64,000 bases of DNA from an uncultured Bacteroidota bacterium (GTDB taxonomy: Bacteria; Bacteroidota; Bacteroidia; Chitinophagales; Chitinophagaceae). Every line of letters begins with the position of its first letter. Positions within the stretch are counted from its first letter, which is position 1. The notes beneath the pieces were generated by a model, which was given only the letters and a program-made list of their open reading frames with translations, ran no database searches and had not been told where the DNA came from. Position numbers and translations under genes: made by a program. Positions 46,496-56,439 of this stretch are shown here, piece after piece. The stretch covers positions 1 to 64,000 of the forward strand of contig CAIYTT010000071.1 of NCBI GenBank assembly GCA_903929195.1, in the 5' to 3' direction.

Positions 46496-46834
46496 TTACT
46501 TTTGGCTCTTTACTGCATCTTCTATGTCCATCATGCTGATGCCATTATGGCTTTCATTATAAACACATACACCATTTTTTATTAATAATATCTGTGGCGA
46601 CTCATGCTTAACATTATACATTTCGGCAATTTTATTTGATAAAGAACGATGATTTAATAAATCTAAATAATAAAACAATACGTTCTCTACCGGTACAGCT
46701 CTATCTAATCTACTTTTACTCATATTACTAATAGAGCAGGTAGTACTATGTTTAAATATTACAACAGCTTGCTTTGTACTTAGTTCGTTTATAGTATTTA
46801 ATTGTGTTTCGTCATTTAAGTTTATCCAATTCAT
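46496..46834 (-). CDS. ytxJ: YtxJ-type bacilliredoxin-like protein
   Basis: 112 aa, thioredoxin fold. The active-site strand VIFKHSTTCSISNMSKSRL has the single Cys of monothiol bacilliredoxins (TCxIS). PQILLIKNG supplies the conserved cis-Pro. In bacillithiol-using bacteria such proteins remove bacillithiol from proteins. A TAACTTTG box lies only 4 nt before the ATG, so the mRNA may be leaderless. Confidence 0.85.
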   Translation of the reverse strand: MNWINLNDETQLNTINELSTKQAVVIFKHSTTCSISNMSKSRLDRAVPVENVLFYYLDLLNHRSLSNKIAEMYNVKHESPQILLIKNGVCVYNESHNGISMMDIEDAVKSQK

Positions 46835-46838
46835 GGTG

Positions 46839-46846
46839 CAAAGTTA
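46839..46846 (-). promoter_or_regulatory. -7 element TAACTTTG abutting ytxJ
   Basis: Exact TAnnTTTG match on the minus strand, ending 4 nt before the start codon. Transcription would begin at or very near the ATG. Confidence 0.5.
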
Positions 46847-46910
46847 AGTAAATACCTATTTAAGAGTATAGCAATACTTGATACATGAATAAATAATAAA
46901 AAAGTAATAT

Positions 46911-46942
46911 TTTGTTCAAATTAAAAAATGAGATTACTTTAG
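46911..46942 (+). promoter_or_regulatory. Promoter of fabD
   Basis: TTTG at 46911-46914 and TACTTTAG at 46935-46942, 20 nt apart, are close to the Bacteroidota -33/-7 pattern. The fabD start follows 17 nt later. Confidence 0.5.
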
Positions 46943-46959
46943 CAACCTAAAAAAATTGA

Positions 46960-47841
46960 ATGACACACGCAATCGTATTTCCCGGTCAGGGTTCCCAGTT
47001 TAAAGGAATGGGTAAAAATTTATATGAACAAAATGAACTGGCGAAACAGTATTTTGATGATGCAAATAAAATTCTAGGGTTTTCTATTACAGACATTATG
47101 TTTAATGGTACTGATGAAGAATTAAAGCAAACAGAAATTACACAACCTGCTATTTTTTTACACTCGGTAATATTATACAAAACAAACGGTGAATTAGCAC
47201 CCGCAATGGTTGCAGGCCATTCATTAGGCGAATACTCCGCTTTAGTGGCTGCCAATGTTCTTACTTTCGAAGACGGATTAAGATTAGTAAGTGCCAGAGC
47301 TAAAGCTATGCAAACGGCTTGCGAAATAAACCCTTCGAGCATGGCGGCTGTATTAGGGCTTGATGACGCTAAAGTGGAGGAAATTTGTGCATCTATTACT
47401 AACGAAATTGTAGTGGCTGCAAATTATAATATACCCGGACAATTAGTAATAAGCGGTAGTAATGAAGGTATAAGACTGGCTTGCGAAATGCTAAAGGCTG
47501 CCGGGGCTAAACGCGCTCTTAAATTACAGGTAGGCGGTGCTTTTCATTCTCCACTAATGGAGCCGGCTGGTGAGCAACTTGCAATAGCTATTAATAATAC
47601 GCACTTCAGTACCCCGCTATGCCCTGTGTATCAAAATATAGATGCTATGCCATATACCGACCCGCAACAAATAAAACAAAATCTCATTAAGCAACTTACC
47701 TCACCCGTTAGATGGACGCAAACCATACAAAATATGGTAAACAATGGTGCCACACGCTTTACAGAAGTAGGTCCGGGAAATGTCTTACAATCTTTTTCGA
47801 AAAAAATAGCAACAGAGGCTATTGTTGACGGTATTAATTAA
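46960..47841 (+). CDS. fabD: Malonyl-CoA:ACP transacylase
   Basis: 293 aa. N-terminal FPGQGSQFKGMG, active-site elbow AGHSLGEYSAL (Ser near residue 90), His in GGAFHSPLMEP (about 198) and the late EVGPGNVL are the FabD landmarks. It loads malonyl units on acyl carrier protein for fatty-acid synthesis. Single-gene unit with its own promoter and a strong hairpin after it. Confidence 0.96.
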   Translation: MTHAIVFPGQGSQFKGMGKNLYEQNELAKQYFDDANKILGFSITDIMFNGTDEELKQTEITQPAIFLHSVILYKTNGELAPAMVAGHSLGEYSALVAANVLTFEDGLRLVSARAKAMQTACEINPSSMAAVLGLDDAKVEEICASITNEIVVAANYNIPGQLVISGSNEGIRLACEMLKAAGAKRALKLQVGGAFHSPLMEPAGEQLAIAINNTHFSTPLCPVYQNIDAMPYTDPQQIKQNLIKQLTSPVRWTQTIQNMVNNGATRFTEVGPGNVLQSFSKKIATEAIVDGIN

Positions 47842-47866
47842 ATAGAATACAATTATAGTTCATGCC

Positions 47867-47914
47867 AATTGCGTTACTAATATTATATACTTATATAATA
47901 TTAGTAACGCAATT
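47867..47914. terminator. Long perfect hairpin after fabD
   Basis: A 23-bp perfect inverted repeat (47867-47889 with 47892-47914) around a 2-nt loop, starting 26 bp after the fabD stop. It lacks a clean T-run, but the stem itself is AT-rich near the loop. It may be the fabD terminator or a small palindromic element. Confidence 0.65.
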
Positions 47915-48318
47915 AGTAAATATGCTTAATGTTTCCTAATAATGGATATAATTTTTTAATAAAATAAAATACATATTGAATGCGTAAATAAATATTGTTG
48001 AAAAAAATTTTAATAAATAATAATATTCAATATGTATTTAATCTAAATTACTACCAATCAATCATTTAAAAATTGCTACATTTTAATTCTATTTTTAGAT
48101 TTACAGCATAAAATAAATACAAAAAGATATTTTATTCGTAAAATTTAATATTTAATTAAATAATAAATGTTCTTTGTATAAGTATGATAATTAACGAAAT
48201 AAATAATATAAAAAATTATAACGTATAAAAATATAACATACAAAATAAAAATATTGATTAGAATTGGCAATGAAACAGAATTTTCTTTAAAAAGGTTATG
48301 AGAATTCAAGAATAGTTG
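47915..48318. other. Very AT-rich intergenic region before actA
   Basis: About 400 bp of A/T-dominated sequence with many stops in all frames. I see no gene or RNA. It separates fabD from the respiratory operon and may hold regulatory sites. Confidence 0.4.
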
Positions 48319-48326
48319 TAATTTTG
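48319..48326 (+). promoter_or_regulatory. -7 element TAATTTTG of the act-cox operon
   Basis: Exact TAnnTTTG match 26 bp before the actA ATG. The likely start of the 12-kb respiratory operon. Confidence 0.5.
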
Positions 48327-48352
48327 CCCACCTATTATATAAAGTAAAGTTA

Positions 48353-49645
48353 ATGTTCAAACTTATAATTGTGCCAGAATCATTAAAACTACTGTTTAGA
48401 CTTTGTTGTCGAAACACTTTTGCTTTAATTTTCATATTGCTTTTAAGCGATTCGTCCGCATTTGCGGCTCCGGATGGAAAAACACTTTTCCAGTCCAATT
48501 GTGCTTCATGCCATAACCCGTTAAAAGCGGCTACAGGTCCTGCACTTCAAAATATAGATAAGTCGTTCCCAAGTAAAGAATGGGGATACAAATGGATTCA
48601 CAATTCACAGGCTTTAGTAGCTGCCGGTGATAAAGATGCCGTTGCAATATTCGAAAAATATAACAAAATTGCAATGACTGCTTTTCCTCAGTTATCAAAC
48701 GAGGAAATTGACGCCATACTAACTTATGTAGATGAGTTTAAAGCACCTGTAGAAGCAAAAACAGAGGTAAGTGGTACTGGAAAGGAAGAAGATTATACTT
48801 CGCTTTATGTATATATTACTTTAGCATTATTAGTGATTGTTTTGATATTATGGAAAGTAAATCAAAGCCTTACAAGGGCAGCAAATGAAAAAGAAGGAAT
48901 TCAAAATATTAAACAAATCCCACTTCGCCGACATAAAGCAATTATAGCAGTTTCTGCAATATTAATTTTTATTATGGCCGGCTATTGGTTTGTAAACGGT
49001 GCAGTAAACGAAGGTCGTCAACAAAACTATCAGCCTTTACAACCTATTTATTATAGTCATCAGGTACACGCAGGTATCAATCAAGTTAATTGTCTTTATT
49101 GCCATGCCGGTGCAGAAAAAAGCCGTCAAGCTATGATACCTTCTACCAATGTTTGTATGAACTGTCATAAGCAAATTAATGCTTATACTGATAATGAGAA
49201 ACACCCTCTTATTACAGCAGAAGGTGTAAAAATTGATGGTACAAAAGAAATTCAAAAATTATATCAATATGCTGGTTGGGACCCGGAAAAGAAAAAATAT
49301 ATTTTGAATGATAAAGGGGAGATTGCAACCAAAAGGTTAGAGTGGGTAAAAATTCATAATTTGCCGGACCACGTTTACTTTAATCACTCACAGCACGTTA
49401 AAGTAGGAAAAGTACAATGTCAACGTTGCCATGGACCGGTACAAGAAATGGATGAGGTTTATCAATTTGCACCGTTATCTATGGGCTGGTGTATCAATTG
49501 CCACCGTCAAACAGAAGTACAGTTTAAAAATAATAACTACTACACTATTTTTGAAAAATACCATAACGAAATTAAAGCAGGAAAACGTTCGGGAGTAAAA
49601 GTTGCAGAAATAGGCGGTTTGGAATGCCAAAAATGCCACTATTAA
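48353..49645 (+). CDS. actA: Alternative complex III subunit ActA, multihaem cytochrome c
   Basis: 430 aa. After a signal/TM segment (about 12-32) comes a small cytochrome c domain with CASCH (about 50). Two further membrane helices follow (about 147-168 and 192-213), then five CxxCH sites: CLYCH, CMNCH, CQRCH, CINCH and CQKCH. Six haems in total: the five of ActA plus an extra one at the N-terminus. It carries electrons from quinol oxidation out to the oxidase. First gene of actABCDEF-coxBA. Confidence 0.92.
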   Translation: MFKLIIVPESLKLLFRLCCRNTFALIFILLLSDSSAFAAPDGKTLFQSNCASCHNPLKAATGPALQNIDKSFPSKEWGYKWIHNSQALVAAGDKDAVAIFEKYNKIAMTAFPQLSNEEIDAILTYVDEFKAPVEAKTEVSGTGKEEDYTSLYVYITLALLVIVLILWKVNQSLTRAANEKEGIQNIKQIPLRRHKAIIAVSAILIFIMAGYWFVNGAVNEGRQQNYQPLQPIYYSHQVHAGINQVNCLYCHAGAEKSRQAMIPSTNVCMNCHKQINAYTDNEKHPLITAEGVKIDGTKEIQKLYQYAGWDPEKKKYILNDKGEIATKRLEWVKIHNLPDHVYFNHSQHVKVGKVQCQRCHGPVQEMDEVYQFAPLSMGWCINCHRQTEVQFKNNNYYTIFEKYHNEIKAGKRSGVKVAEIGGLECQKCHY

Positions 49646-49796
49646 TAGGTAATGTTTTAAATGCTGAAATTTTAATACTATTGTAACTTAATAATAAAGA
49701 ATTTAATAAGATTTTTGATTTGATAAAAGTTTAGTAGAAGTAATACCAAAATAAATTTGAATTACTATTTGCTACTTTAGAACAAGATTTATAATT

Positions 49797-52700
49797 ATGA
49801 GTCAAAAACAATATTGGCAGAGCCTTGAAGAACTCAACTATACGGAAGCTGACAAGCAGTTGGCAGAGAATGAGTTTAAGGAAGAGTTGCCGTTTGATTT
49901 AAGCGACAATATCTTAGGAGCAACTACTCCTCGCCGCGACTTTTTAAAGTTCCTCGGCTTTAGCACATTAGCTGCTACAGTTGTTGCAGGTTGTGAAATT
50001 CCGGTTCGTAAGGCAATACCTTATGCAATTAAGCCGGAAGATATTGTACCTGGGGTTCCAAATTATTATGCTTCTACTTTTATAGATGGCAATGATTATT
50101 GTCCGATAATTATTAAAACTCGTGATGGTAGGCCTATTAAAGTAGAGGGTAATGAAAACTCTCATATTACTTTTGGTGGCACTTCTGCTCGCGTGCAGGC
50201 ATCTGTTCTTAATTTATACGATAAAGCTCGCAATCGTTTCCCTTCTCAAGATGGAAAAGAAGCTACTTTCAAAGATATTGATACGAATATACTTGCCGGA
50301 TTAGCCGGTAAAGTTGGTTATCTTGTTACAAGTTCAATATACAGCCCTACTACATTAGATTTAATAGAGCAATTCTGTAGAAAGAATACGAATATTAAAC
50401 ATGTAGTGTATGATGCAATTTCTTATTCAGGTATGTTACAAGCAAATGAAGCTTGTTACGGTAAAAAAGCGTTACCAACCTATCATTTCGATAAAGCAAA
50501 AACAATTGTAAGCATTGGTGCAGACTTTTTAGGTACTTGGGTTTCTCCGGTAGAATTTGCTAAAGCTTATGCTAAAGGTAGAAGAGTAAGTGCTAAAGAT
50601 TTAAGATTATCAAGACACTATCAAATAGAATCTACTCTTACTACAACCGGTGCCAGTGCAGATGAAAGAGCAACTTGCAGACCATCGGAAGTTGCTATGG
50701 TTGTAATGGCACTTTATCATGCTGTTGTAAATGGTGTTGCAACTGCATTACCTAGTGAAAAATTAAAAAAATTAGTTTCTAAAGCAGCAAAAGACCTTAG
50801 TAATGATGGCTTAGTTGTTTGTGGTAGCAACGATGTTTATGTACAAATAGTAGTAAATGCTATTAATGATAAAATTGGTGCTAATAGAAATACAATCAAT
50901 TGGAATGTTACTTGCAATACACACAAAGGTATTGACAAAGACATGGTAGAATTAGTGAAAGAAGTACAAGACGGAAAAGTGGGTGTACTTATGTTTCACG
51001 GTGTTAATCCGGTTTATACCTATTTTGATGGTAAAAAATTAGGTGATGCATTAGCAAAAGTTCCTGTTACTGTTTCTTTCGCTGACAGAATGGACGAAAC
51101 AGCACAAAAATGTAAATTTGTAATACCTGATAATAACTATTTAGAAAGTTGGGGTGATGCAGAACCTAAAAATGGTTTCTTTAGCTTAATGCAGCCGGGT
51201 ATTGCACCTCTATTTAAAACACGTGCTTTTCAAGATTCATTGCTGATATGGGCAGGCGAATCTATTAAATATGCAGATTATTGGACAAAATATTGGTTAA
51301 ATAAATTTGGCGGTAATCAAGAGAGATTTGACTTAGCATTACAAAAAGGTATTATTGAACCTGAAAATGGTTTTACGCCTGCCGGTTATGTTGATTTTAA
51401 AGGTGATGTATTAACTGCTTTGGATAAACTGAAAGCAATGCAGCCTGAAAAAGGAACTGAAATTGTTGTTTATCAAAAAATAGGTATCGGTAATGGTGGT
51501 GCTTGGAGTAATAACCCATGGTTATTAGAAATGCCCGACCCAATTACAAGAGCTACTTGGGATAACTACTTATGCGTTTCACCAGCTCGCGGTAAAGAAT
51601 TGAATGCTGAATTAACGGGCTTTACTGAAGTAAATACAAAAAGACCAATCGTTTCTGTTACTACTAAAAATGGTCATACTGAAAAAATGCCGGTTTTAGT
51701 TGTACCCGGTATGCATAATGATGTAGTAGCTGTTGCTGTTGGTTTCGGTAGAGATGCTAAAGTTGGTAGAGCTGCTGCAAGTGATGCAACTAAAGGAGGA
51801 AAAAATGCATATCCTTTTATTAAATTATCTGAAACTAATTTTGATTATTCTAATATTGTAACGATTCAGAAAACTACTGAAACTTACGATTTAGCAATAA
51901 CACAAACACACAACAGCTACGAACACCGTCCTATTGTACACGAATATTCATTAAAAGAATTCAGTGGCGATACTAAGATATTATTGAAACAAAGAGGTGT
52001 TGATATTGCAGAGTTTGCTTCTTTACCTTTTGTAGAAAAAGGAAAAGAAGGCAAAGAGGAAAAAGAAGAAAGAATAATTGGCGAGAATACAGAAGAAAAA
52101 TACAGAGAAAACGGTACTCTATACGACAAATATGAAAATGAAGGTCTAAAATGGGGTATGTCAATAGACCTTAATACGTGTACCGGTTGTGGTGCTTGTG
52201 TGGTAGGTTGTATGGCTGAAAACAATATTTCTGTAGTAGGTAAAGAACATGTTTCCCTTGCTCACGAAATGCATTGGATACGTATTGACCGCTATTTCAG
52301 CGGTAACCCTGAAGATGCAGATTCAATACAAACATTATTCCAACCAATGCTTTGCCAGCATTGCGATAATGCACCATGCGAAAACGTTTGTCCGGTATCT
52401 GCTACAAACCACAGTAGTGAAGGTTTAAACCAAATGGCATATAACCGTTGTATCGGTACTAAATATTGTGCTAATAACTGCCCTTATAAAGTACGCCATT
52501 TTAACTGGATGGACTTTAACGGTGCTGATTGTTTTGAAGGTAACTTATTTGAAGATGGTCGCAGAGATGATATCAATGATGATTTAACAAGAATGGTACT
52601 TAATCCTGATGTTACAGTACGTAGTCGTGGTGTAATGGAAAAATGTTCATTCTGTGTTCAGCGTCTTCAAGAAGCTAAATTGGATGCTAAGAAAGAGGGT

Positions 52701-52958
52701 ACGCCATTAGCAGATGGAAAAGCAAAAACTGCTTGTCAAATGGCTTGTCCTTCTGATGCAATATTATTTGGTAATGTAAACGATAAGACTAGTAAAATCT
52801 ATAATCTTCGTAAGAAAGAGCAAATGGAGCGTACATTCTATGTTTTAGAGCATATACATACTTTGCCGAATATTAATTATCTTGCTAAAATCAGAAATAC
52901 TGATGAGATAGCAGCTCACGATGAAGTAAAAGATATATTTTATACCGACCATATTTAA
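49797..52958 (+). CDS. actB: Alternative complex III subunit ActB, iron-sulfur/molybdopterin-like
   Basis: 1053 aa. A Tat-like signal TPRRDFLKFLGF lies unusually far in (about 43-55), as in the TAT-variant family. The middle resembles a molybdopterin oxidoreductase, though ActB is known to lack the cofactor. The C-terminal 270 residues hold ferredoxin-type clusters: CTGCGACVVGC (about 793), CQHCDNAPCENVCP, CIGTKYCANNCP and CSFCVQR with CQMACP. It passes electrons in the ACIII membrane complex. A lysine/glutamate-rich insert (about 745-775) precedes the clusters. Confidence 0.93.
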   Translation: MSQKQYWQSLEELNYTEADKQLAENEFKEELPFDLSDNILGATTPRRDFLKFLGFSTLAATVVAGCEIPVRKAIPYAIKPEDIVPGVPNYYASTFIDGNDYCPIIIKTRDGRPIKVEGNENSHITFGGTSARVQASVLNLYDKARNRFPSQDGKEATFKDIDTNILAGLAGKVGYLVTSSIYSPTTLDLIEQFCRKNTNIKHVVYDAISYSGMLQANEACYGKKALPTYHFDKAKTIVSIGADFLGTWVSPVEFAKAYAKGRRVSAKDLRLSRHYQIESTLTTTGASADERATCRPSEVAMVVMALYHAVVNGVATALPSEKLKKLVSKAAKDLSNDGLVVCGSNDVYVQIVVNAINDKIGANRNTINWNVTCNTHKGIDKDMVELVKEVQDGKVGVLMFHGVNPVYTYFDGKKLGDALAKVPVTVSFADRMDETAQKCKFVIPDNNYLESWGDAEPKNGFFSLMQPGIAPLFKTRAFQDSLLIWAGESIKYADYWTKYWLNKFGGNQERFDLALQKGIIEPENGFTPAGYVDFKGDVLTALDKLKAMQPEKGTEIVVYQKIGIGNGGAWSNNPWLLEMPDPITRATWDNYLCVSPARGKELNAELTGFTEVNTKRPIVSVTTKNGHTEKMPVLVVPGMHNDVVAVAVGFGRDAKVGRAAASDATKGGKNAYPFIKLSETNFDYSNIVTIQKTTETYDLAITQTHNSYEHRPIVHEYSLKEFSGDTKILLKQRGVDIAEFASLPFVEKGKEGKEEKEERIIGENTEEKYRENGTLYDKYENEGLKWGMSIDLNTCTGCGACVVGCMAENNISVVGKEHVSLAHEMHWIRIDRYFSGNPEDADSIQTLFQPMLCQHCDNAPCENVCPVSATNHSSEGLNQMAYNRCIGTKYCANNCPYKVRHFNWMDFNGADCFEGNLFEDGRRDDINDDLTRMVLNPDVTVRSRGVMEKCSFCVQRLQEAKLDAKKEGTPLADGKAKTACQMACPSDAILFGNVNDKTSKIYNLRKKEQMERTFYVLEHIHTLPNINYLAKIRNTDEIAAHDEVKDIFYTDHI

Positions 52959-53079
52959 TATATTGGTATAATTATTAAGATTGAATATTGTAAGATTGTT
53001 TATATAGAATATTAATAAAATAAAGAGTACTATTATTCCGAGTTTTATTATAAAATTTAAAAAATACTAATTACGTGCT

Positions 53080-54993
53080 ATGCATATTAAGTACGAATCA
53101 TTTATAAGGGAGCCTCTAGTTGAAGGCAATAAAGATTATCATCAGGTAAGCGAAGACATTGTTGCACCTATTGAGGGGAAACCTGGTCGGATGTGGTATG
53201 TTGGTTTTTTCTTTTCCATTATATTATTGTGTTTCGGAATATTTTCCGTTAGCTGGTCAGTATATTGGGGTTTAGGAACTTGGGGTGTAAACAGAACGAT
53301 AGGCTGGGGTTGGGATATCACCAACTTCGTTTGGTGGATTGGTATCGGACACGCTGGTACTCTTATTTCTGCAATTCTATTATTGTTCCGTCAAGGCTGG
53401 CGAACCGGTGTTAATAGGGCAGCAGAAGCAATGACTATATTTGCTGTAATGTGTGCCGGTCAATTCCCTATTTGGCACATGGGTCGTGTTTGGGACGGTT
53501 TCTTTGTATTACCTTATCCGAATACACGTGGTCCATTATGGCCAAACTTCGACTCGCCATTGTTGTGGGACGTATTTGCAATATCTACTTATTTTACAGT
53601 ATCTTTATTATTCTGGTATTCAGGTCTTATTCCCGATTTTGCACTAATACGTGATAGAGCAAAAACAAAATTGCGTAAAATGTTATATGGTGTTGCTTCT
53701 TTCGGTTGGACAGGTACAGCTAAAAACTGGCAACGTCAAGAAGCTTTGGCTTTAGTACTTGCGGGTTTATCAACACCACTTGTACTTTCCGTACACACTA
53801 TTGTATCTTTCGACTTTGCTACATCTGTAATTCCGGGTTGGCACACTACCATTTTCCCTCCATACTTCGTTGCGGGTGCGGTGTTTTCAGGTTTTGCAAT
53901 GGTGAATACTTTATTAGTATTAACTCGTAAAATTTTACATTTAGAAGAATATATTACTATAGGACACTTGGAAGCAATGAATAAAATTATTGTACTTACC
54001 GGGTCAATAGTTGGTGTTGCTTACCTTACGGAGTTGTTTATTGCATGGTACAGTCAATCTTGGGGTGAAATGGCTGCTTTCCAATGGCGTATTTTAGGAC
54101 CTTATTGGTGGAGTTATTGGGCTATGATGACTTGTAACGTGGTTTCTCCTCAATTATTTTGGGTTAAGAAATTGCGTAGAAATGTACCTTTTACATTCGT
54201 AATGTCTATTGTTGTAAACATTGGTATGTGGTTCGAACGTTTCGTAATTATCGTTACTTCTACTTACCGTGATTGGATTCCTGGTAGCTGGTCTTATTAT
54301 TCACCTCAATGGACAGAGGTAGGTTTCTACTTAGGTACTTTTGGTTTATTCTTTACTTGTTATTTCTTATTTGCAAAATATTTCCCTGTAATAGCCATTT
54401 CTGAAATTAAGTTTGTACTTAAAACTTCCGGAAGAAACTTTAAAGAGAAAATGAACCACATTGAAGAAATGAGTGCAGAAAGTTTCTACCATATTGCTGA
54501 GGCTTCTCACCATGATGACCATGATGATACTCATGGAGATGATACACACGGTACACATGATACACATCATAAAGAAGAAAAGACTTTAGTTGATTCAATA
54601 ATGCACCCTTTTAATGATGAACATTTGATAGAAGGAGCAACGGTTGTTGAACATTTATTGTCGCCAATTGTAGAAACTAAGACAGAAACAATAGAAGAAG
54701 TTTCGCACGAAGTAAAGCAAGAAGAGGTTATTACAGTAGCTCCGATAGTAACGCCGGTTGAGGAAATACCGGTTGTTGAAGCAAAAGAGGGAACAACTGA
54801 AACGAACTTCGTTGTTGAGACTGATGATACGAAGGTTGAAGAAATAAAGGAAAGTACTGACGAGGTTGTTGTTAAGGAAACTACAGTTGATGGTGGTGCT
54901 GAAGACAGAGATTTACCGTCAAATAGTCCGATTGTTGACAATACTTTACCAACAACCGATACTGAAAAGAAAGGTGATGATATTGCTGATTAA
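53080..54993 (+). CDS. actC: Alternative complex III subunit ActC with long acidic tail
   Basis: 637 aa. The first 455 residues are an NrfD-like membrane protein with about ten helices and many Trp/His (GWGWDITNFVWWIGIGHAGT), the probable quinol-oxidation and proton-path subunit. The remaining 165 residues are not part of the usual ActC: a His/Asp-rich stretch (ASHHDDHDDTHGDDTHGTHD) and then a Glu/Val/Thr-rich acidic tail to the end. No frameshift is needed; the tail is in frame and lies before actD. Confidence 0.92.
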   Translation: MHIKYESFIREPLVEGNKDYHQVSEDIVAPIEGKPGRMWYVGFFFSIILLCFGIFSVSWSVYWGLGTWGVNRTIGWGWDITNFVWWIGIGHAGTLISAILLLFRQGWRTGVNRAAEAMTIFAVMCAGQFPIWHMGRVWDGFFVLPYPNTRGPLWPNFDSPLLWDVFAISTYFTVSLLFWYSGLIPDFALIRDRAKTKLRKMLYGVASFGWTGTAKNWQRQEALALVLAGLSTPLVLSVHTIVSFDFATSVIPGWHTTIFPPYFVAGAVFSGFAMVNTLLVLTRKILHLEEYITIGHLEAMNKIIVLTGSIVGVAYLTELFIAWYSQSWGEMAAFQWRILGPYWWSYWAMMTCNVVSPQLFWVKKLRRNVPFTFVMSIVVNIGMWFERFVIIVTSTYRDWIPGSWSYYSPQWTEVGFYLGTFGLFFTCYFLFAKYFPVIAISEIKFVLKTSGRNFKEKMNHIEEMSAESFYHIAEASHHDDHDDTHGDDTHGTHDTHHKEEKTLVDSIMHPFNDEHLIEGATVVEHLLSPIVETKTETIEEVSHEVKQEEVITVAPIVTPVEEIPVVEAKEGTTETNFVVETDDTKVEEIKESTDEVVVKETTVDGGAEDRDLPSNSPIVDNTLPTTDTEKKGDDIAD

Positions 54994-55051
54994 TTTTTAC
55001 AATAAACATATTAGTAATTGATTATTTTGAATTTTTGAATTTTAAATTAAA

Positions 55052-55633
55052 ATGGCTATAAAAAAATTTGCTGTTGCCACATATCTTGATGAGGAAGTTT
55101 TATTTCCTGCTGTCAAAAAAGTACGTCGCAGTGGCTATAAGTTACATGATGTTTATACACCGTTTGCAGTACATGGCTTAGATGTTGCTATTGGGCATAA
55201 AGAGACAGACTTGCATATAGCGGGCTTCATTTATGGTTTGTGCGGTACATCTACAGCAGTAGGTTTTATATCTTGGATTTATACTTCCGACTGGCCACAA
55301 AATTATGGTGGTAAACCACACTTTGCATTACCGGCTTGGATACCGATTACATTTGAGCTTACAGTACTTTTTGCTGCTGTAGGTATGGTACTTACATTTT
55401 GCTATCTGAATCAAATAATGCCCGGTGTAAAAAAACATGTTTTTCATCCACGTCAAAGTGATGATACTTTTGTTGTTGCGTTAGAATTAAATGGCAAAAA
55501 TTCGGAAGAAGAGGCAATTGCTTTTTTAAAGTCAACAGGTGCTACTGAAACATCCATACAGATTGCTGAAAGTAGCTGGTGGTATGGTAGATGGGATAAA
55601 AAAGAAGCTTATGAAACGATGACACATATATAA
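55052..55633 (+). CDS. actD: Alternative complex III subunit ActD (DUF3341)
   Basis: 193 aa. It opens with a cytosolic part (ATYLDEEVLFPAVKKVRRSG, DVYTPFAVHGLD) typical of DUF3341. Two membrane helices follow (about 65-82 and 98-120), then a soluble tail. It is a structural membrane subunit of ACIII; no cofactor site is seen. Short gap after actC (58 bp). Confidence 0.92.
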   Translation: MAIKKFAVATYLDEEVLFPAVKKVRRSGYKLHDVYTPFAVHGLDVAIGHKETDLHIAGFIYGLCGTSTAVGFISWIYTSDWPQNYGGKPHFALPAWIPITFELTVLFAAVGMVLTFCYLNQIMPGVKKHVFHPRQSDDTFVVALELNGKNSEEEAIAFLKSTGATETSIQIAESSWWYGRWDKKEAYETMTHI

Positions 55634-55701
55634 TTAGTCTTTTGTAGAGAGATAAAATACTCTACATTTAATATAAAATTTGTTTTGAATTATTTTTATT
55701 T

Positions 55702-56358
55702 ATGAACAAGATTACAAGCATTTTATTAGTTGGGTTTGTTGTTGTATTTGGTCTTTTGTCTTGCGACTCTGGCAATATGCGACGTACACCAGGTCACATT
55801 TATGCACCGGATATGACCTATTCTCGTGCTTATGATGCATATACTTCTAACCCTAATTTTAGTGATAGCCTTACCAGTCGTCCACCGGTGTTAGGTACTG
55901 TTGCGGTTGGTCATCAATTACCCGACCACTTAATAGAAGGTGATACGAACGCATATAAAGCTTTCTCTACTTCTATGAAATTTAATGAGGACGAAATGAA
56001 AGAGGGCGGTAGATTATTTAATATATATTGCGGTATTTGCCATGGACAAAATTTAGATGGTAATGGTCCTTTATATAATGGTGGTAATGGTAAATTTGCT
56101 GCTGCACCTGCTAATTTTAAAGATGCAAAATATTTACACATGCCAATGGGCGTTATGTATGCAGCAGTAAAATTCGGTAAAAATGCTATGGGTTCTTATG
56201 CAAGCCAATTAGACATTAAACAAAGATGGATGGTAATTTCTTATATTAAGAATTTCCAATCAAAAAATGGTGGTGATGCATTTACAATGTCTTCTGAAAA
56301 AACAAATGCTGTTATTATGGACAGTGTTAAGGATAAGGTTGTGCTGTTAAATAAATAA
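55702..56358 (+). CDS. actE: Alternative complex III subunit ActE, monohaem cytochrome c
   Basis: 218 aa lipoprotein: signal segment ending FGLLSC. One haem site YCGICHGQ (about 109-116) lies in a cytochrome c fold, with the axial Met likely in MGSYASQL or PMGVMY. It is the peripheral electron carrier of ACIII, on the periplasmic face, handing electrons to the oxidase or a soluble cytochrome. Confidence 0.92.
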   Translation: MNKITSILLVGFVVVFGLLSCDSGNMRRTPGHIYAPDMTYSRAYDAYTSNPNFSDSLTSRPPVLGTVAVGHQLPDHLIEGDTNAYKAFSTSMKFNEDEMKEGGRLFNIYCGICHGQNLDGNGPLYNGGNGKFAAAPANFKDAKYLHMPMGVMYAAVKFGKNAMGSYASQLDIKQRWMVISYIKNFQSKNGGDAFTMSSEKTNAVIMDSVKDKVVLLNK

Positions 56359-56439
56359 TTTAATTTTACGTAGATAAGTTTTTGAATAAGCAAGGGAAAT
56401 AATAATTAATATTAAAAAATTCTAATAAAGTTGAATACA

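Noticed and set aside
51917-52225. Antisense ORFs inside actB and other long genes
   Set aside because: They are shadows of strongly supported coding frames on the opposite strand.
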